From Stentor coeruleus (Eukaryota; Ciliophora; Heterotrichea; Heterotrichida; Stentoridae), in the NCBI GenBank assembly GCA_001970955.1, contig MPUH01000060.1, positions 62,001-126,000 of the forward strand: a stretch of 64,000 nt of DNA. Direction: 5' to 3'. A model generated the notes under the pieces. The model did no database searches. It was given only the letters and a program-made list of their open reading frames with translations, and was not told where the DNA came from. Within the stretch, counting starts at the first letter, position 1, and each line of letters opens with the position of its first letter. Below are positions 60,612-64,000 of the stretch, in pieces. The translations under genes were made by a program, and so were the position numbers.

Positions 60612-61978
60612 ATGAATGGAGAAAATGCTTCAAAGAGTTCTCTTGAGGAAAAATGGTCAGTCCGTGCAGTAGCTTGGAATACAATTTTAGAATCTTTATC
60701 TCTAGGCGAAAATCTTTACATTTGGGGGGCCTCTGGAACTGGTAAGACTTTATTAATCAAAGACTCTTTTCTAGCAGGCTCTTTACCTTATACCTATATA
60801 AACTGTGTTGAATTTCTTGCCTTCGCTAGTTTATTCAAGAGAATAAAAATAGCTTACTTTGAAAAAATAGGTATCGAAAATATAAGAACTAATGATCCAC
60901 ATAAGATTGCTTTATATTTAAAAGATTCAGCCTATCAAAACCCATTTTATTATGTGATTCTTGATAAGGCTCATAAACTTTTAAGTATAGATGTGCTTAT
61001 TATTCAAAGACTTCAAGAATTTGTCAAACTAGCTCAAAGAAATATAAGATTTGTTATTATCACTGAAAGCTTTGCAGAAGAATTATTTATACATCCTGAT
61101 ACTATTGATAGAGATTTCACACCTGTCAAAGTATTTTTAGAAGAATATGGTTCATCACAATTATCATATATACTTAGAAGACAATATTCTTATGGATCAA
61201 GTGAATCTTATAAAAATTTTTTTGATATTGTTAGTAAGATATTATTTCCATATACCAGCAAGATTTTTCATTTTAAAGCAGCATTTAATAAAGCATATGA
61301 ACTTTATTTAAGTTTAGAATCATCACATCCACATGAAAAACTTGTCACTATTGTTGCAAGGGAACTTGGGAATATTGAAGCATCACTTTTTCAAAAATTT
61401 AGATGTCAGAAAGAATACCAACATGGGCTGAGTGTTGAAGCGCAAATTCTTATTGTTTCTGGATTTATATGTTCGAAAAACCCTCCTCGGCTAGATAGTA
61501 TTTTGCTTAAAGGTAAAAGAAAAACTGAAAAACGTAGAGCAAATAGTATTTTGCTTAAAGGTAAAAGAAAAACTGAAAAACGTAGAGCAAGACAGGAATA
61601 TTCTGAGAATTTAATGCCGGAAAGGTTTTCACTTCAAAGACTTCAAAGTGTTGCTTATAATGATTTTATTGTCTTAATAAAAAATATTATAATAAAATAA
61701 AAACCCAAACCAAAAAAAGACTTCAAAGTGTTTACTCAATACTCTTGCATCTCCACAAAGATTGCAAAAACACTGATTTACTAAACACACCAATTGAAAC
61801 CCCACTCTTTTGTTCTCTTGTAAATACGTTGACACAAAAGAAAATTTTCACTATTGTAACAAAAAAAGAGCCTTTAGGTTGTGAAAAATTTATGTGTACT
61901 GCAGAGTATGATTTTTGCTCCTCTCTCTCTGACTCTCTTGGAATAAAACTAAGTGAATATGTTTTAGATAATAACTAA
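60612..61978 (+). CDS. ORC5: Origin recognition complex subunit 5 (interrupted by 80-nt insertion)
   Basis: The start is the ATG at 60612. The AAA+ domain has Walker A GASGTGKT (39-46) and Walker B YVILDKAH (114-121), with Lys in place of the catalytic Glu. The ORC5 C-terminal region follows (LSVEAQILIVSGFICSKNPP, then MPERFSLQRLQSV). At 61652 the frame runs into an 80-nt insertion bounded by a 17-nt direct repeat and would end at 61700. Leaving out one repeat plus the insertion continues in frame as YSILLHLHKDCKNTDLLN through FCSLVNTLTQKKIFTIV to the TAA at 61976-61978, which matches the expected ORC5 end. A 48-nt tandem duplication adds 16 residues (NSILLKGKRKTEKRRA). ORC5 helps load MCM at replication origins in the nucleus. 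Confidence 0.85.
61495..61590. repeat. 48-bp tandem duplication inside ORC5
   Basis: Adjacent copies at 61495-61542 and 61543-61590 encode the same 16 residues twice, in frame, in a basic loop where other ORC5 proteins have one copy-length segment. Confidence 0.92.
61636..61732. repeat. 17-bp direct repeats bounding an 80-nt insertion in ORC5
   Basis: AAAGACTTCAAAGTGTT occurs at 61636-61652 and 61716-61732. The 63 nt between are very AT-rich and contain stops in the ORC5 frame. Removing one repeat plus the spacer restores the gene. Confidence 0.88.
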
Positions 61979-62002
61979 TCCTTAGACTAAGTATATTTAT
62001 AG

Positions 62003-62635
62003 ATGAATATAAAAAGTAAAACACTAAATAATAAAATGGGCTCACCAAAGTTTGATTCATTTTATATAGAGCAAGAACTACGAAATAGTAGGAGAATAGT
62101 AGAATTAAGCAAAAAATATTCAGGGGTAGAGTCTTTTTCCTGTGATCGATTAGCAGATCTTTTGGATAAACTTAGAAATGAGGAGTATTTGAAAAACTCT
62201 TATGAAAAAGCTTTAAAAGAAAGTATGTTATTGCTTAAGGAAGAACAGAAAAAAAACTTAGAGAATGAAAAAAAAATTGCTTCATTAGAGGCTATGCTTA
62301 GTAATCAAAATAATAGCAAAGTTGAAATTCTAGCACAAAAATTAGAAGATATAGAGAAAAGTTTAATTGAAAAACCTCAAGAATTTAATGTTTATAATCA
62401 GGCATTTAAACATAAAGTTTCAATTCCAAACAGTCCAAGTAAAACTTTTCAATTTGAAAACTTAGAATCCCAACGTATTGATTTACTTCAAGAACGTTTG
62501 CTAGCACTTGAAAAATTGATAGGATCTATTCATAAACCTAAGACTAAGAAGAGATTGAAAATATGTAAAAGCTCAAGTTCTAATATAAAGAAAAATTCTA
62601 TTGGAAGCAAAAGGCAAAATCATTATCCAAAGTAA
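62003..62635 (+). CDS. Coiled-coil hypothetical protein
   Basis: The product is 210 residues; the ATG is preceded by TTATAG. The Met12 start (MGSPKFDSF) is an alternative. Residues ~20-120 are heptad-rich helix (KALKESMLLLKEEQKKNLEN), a second helix lies at ~150-170 (RIDLLQERLLALEKLIGSI), and the tail is basic Lys/Ser/Asn-rich. No family is recognised. It begins 24 nt after the ORC5 stop on the same strand. Confidence 0.7.
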   Translation: MNIKSKTLNNKMGSPKFDSFYIEQELRNSRRIVELSKKYSGVESFSCDRLADLLDKLRNEEYLKNSYEKALKESMLLLKEEQKKNLENEKKIASLEAMLSNQNNSKVEILAQKLEDIEKSLIEKPQEFNVYNQAFKHKVSIPNSPSKTFQFENLESQRIDLLQERLLALEKLIGSIHKPKTKKRLKICKSSSSNIKKNSIGSKRQNHYPK

Positions 62636-63291
62636 TTATGCAAACGGTGAATGGTTATAAACTTAAGATAATGATAAGATTTAATCATAAAAATTGGCAA
62701 TAAAATTCGTTTTAATTATAAGATAAAATACTATATAATTTTATAAGACTTAAAATTTTTTTTTACAATATTTTGATGCACACAAAGCTATATGGTAGTA
62801 TAATAAAATTTAGATGATCTTTATAGAAGATTCAAGATAATAAAAATTTTAAGATGTGATGAATAAATAAAGAAATTGATATTATAGATAAGACAAGATA
62901 GCATTATATTTAATATAAATATTACATGAAGATATCTTAATTAAAGTATTATCAAGTTCACTATTAAATTAAGTTAAATTGATTAATATTAACAAAAATT
63001 CATTATTAGTTAGTCTATCCATTAAAATAAAATTGCACAGAGTCAAAATCTTATATTTTATTTATAATTACTATCTTACATTTATGAGTAATCCCCAGGA
63101 AATTAATTTTAAATGTAATTTCATTTTCAATATCTGCCTAATTCAGAATAATGATTATCTAATGAATTATTTTTGCCATTTCATCATAAAATATCTTTAA
63201 ATATCCTACAATTTTCAAAAAAAAAATATTTCAGATATCTATTAGTTTTTAATCCTACCTTGAACTTTTTTCATTTTTATACTAAAACTTA
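62636..63291. other. Intergenic, no gene seen
   Basis: Very AT-rich spacer; short frames here have low-complexity Ile/Asn/Lys composition and are not supported. Confidence 0.55.
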
Positions 63292-64000
63292 ATGGATTTC
63301 AACAACAACAAAGCTGCAGTTTTTCGTAGGATGCAACAATGTTCTTTTGCCCTAACACGCAATAATACAACTGAAAATCTACATTTCAGAGTAAAAAGAA
63401 AGCCAATGTCATTCACAAATTTAGGTATACATAAAAATATAAAAAGTGAGATCATGCAACTTGGCTCATCAATGCCAAAGTCAACCATGTCAATGTTTTA
63501 TTCACAAAAATACATCAAGCCTCCTGCAGAAATTGCAGCAGAACCTATTATAAAAGCTGCAATTCAAATTGATAAACAAACTGCTTCGATCCCTTGGGAA
63601 AGAATCGATGTAACTTTGCAGGTATCAAAACAAAATATTAAACGCGCAAAAGAAATTCATATGCCAATCAAAGAAACAAAGACAAACTTTATAATAAAAC
63701 CTACAAAAACTAAACTTGAAGAGTTTTTATCATCACATAGAAATTCTATACATGAAGAAGTTAGAAATATTTTTGCTGGACAGAATTTTGATACTCAAAG
63801 CTTTGCCATGCAAACAGATGAAATGATTGTAACAGATGGTGCGCAAACTTTAGTAGAACTTATTAATAAAACTCGTCCAATTAGTCCTATAAAATCAGAA
63901 TCAGATGATTTTATAAAATCCATGCATGTAAAGAAGTATGAGAATAAACCAATCAAAAATACTCCAGTAAAACCTTTGGGATCAGATAAAAAAATACCTT
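63292..64000 (+). CDS. Hypothetical protein, 5' part (3' end outside window)
   Basis: The frame is open from an ATG at 63292 (preceded by TTTATACTAAAACTTA) to the window end, 236 codons without a stop. It is basic and Ser/Thr/Lys-rich and looks largely disordered (MDFNNNKAAVFRRMQQCSF..., later HSIH-like and SPIKSESDDFIKSMHVKK segments). No domain is recognised. The opposite strand has a shorter chance frame at its start, which is rejected. Confidence 0.7.
   Translation, partial: MDFNNNKAAVFRRMQQCSFALTRNNTTENLHFRVKRKPMSFTNLGIHKNIKSEIMQLGSSMPKSTMSMFYSQKYIKPPAEIAAEPIIKAAIQIDKQTASIPWERIDVTLQVSKQNIKRAKEIHMPIKETKTNFIIKPTKTKLEEFLSSHRNSIHEEVRNIFAGQNFDTQSFAMQTDEMIVTDGAQTLVELINKTRPISPIKSESDDFIKSMHVKKYENKPIKNTPVKPLGSDKKIP

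Noticed and set aside
62979-63200. 73-codon plus-strand frame
   Set aside because: Ile/Asn/Lys/Tyr-rich composition of AT-rich spacer, no clear ATG start, no domain.
63282-63488. 68-codon minus-strand frame
   Set aside because: It is antisense to the 236-codon frame starting at 63292, which has better composition and start context.
1-64000. Reassigned stop codons (ciliate code 6 or similar)
   Set aside because: TAA, TAG and TGA all terminate well-conserved genes, and recognised proteins contain no in-frame stops except those explained by introns or duplications.

Overview
This window is AT-rich protist nuclear DNA and most resembles a heterotrich ciliate macronuclear genome, probably Stentor or a close relative. 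Four things point that way. (1) Genes are compact, mostly single-exon and tightly packed on both strands, including a 13-kb uninterrupted dynein heavy-chain frame. (2) TAA, TAG and TGA all end genes, so the code is standard, unlike Tetrahymena or Paramecium. (3) Six introns can be placed by joining frames. All are exactly 15 nt with an A at intron position 10, the Stentor-type miniature intron. (4) The gene content is ciliary and signalling-heavy. The organism name is inference; no species marker is present.

Layout. 1-1.7 kb: the 3' end of a coiled-coil gene and an ankyrin-like gene. 2.6-5.6 kb: a coiled-coil protein and a PP2C phosphatase. 5.96-7.27 kb (minus): a decayed TRP-like cation channel. 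8.0-9.1 kb (minus): a LAG1/ceramide-synthase-type protein. 10.3-14.8 kb: an orphan, a PH-domain coiled-coil protein and a membrane RING-H2 protein. 15.3-28.4 kb: an axonemal dynein heavy chain of DNAH10/I1-alpha type, followed tail to tail by a coiled-coil gene. 30.8-39.1 kb: orphans, a lipid-anchored EF-hand protein, a C2 protein, WDR92/DNAAF10 and MCTS1, then tRNA-Thr(AGT). 40.3-46.6 kb: a TLC protein, a NEK kinase (three exons), an atypical kinase and SCO1. 46.6-49.8 kb: a 7TM protein, a ubiquilin-like remnant and small orphans. 51-53.6 kb: an H1-like basic protein, a B-box protein and orphans. 53.9-57.4 kb: a large receptor with tandem periplasmic-binding-like modules and many TM helices. 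58.2-62 kb: a TPR plus double cyclic-nucleotide-binding protein and ORC5. 62-64 kb: a coiled-coil protein and the 5' part of an orphan.

How the genes relate. There are no operons. Neighbours are linked only by very short shared spacers: 33 bp between the divergent WDR92 and MCTS1 starts, and 8-9 bp between two convergent stop pairs. Two genes belong to one process: the dynein heavy chain and its cytoplasmic assembly factor DNAAF10. Signalling genes (PP2C, NEK, atypical kinase, CNBD protein, EF-hand, C2, 7TM and flytrap receptor) are plentiful but not visibly co-organised.

Data quality. Three single-base Ns (47651, 50211, 57502) each follow a direct repeat that recurs shortly downstream, so they look like unmerged contig overlaps. 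Unmarked duplications of 73, 48 and 80 nt disrupt or lengthen the CNBD and ORC5 genes and may have the same origin. I found no convincing mobile element, CRISPR array, rRNA or virus-like element.
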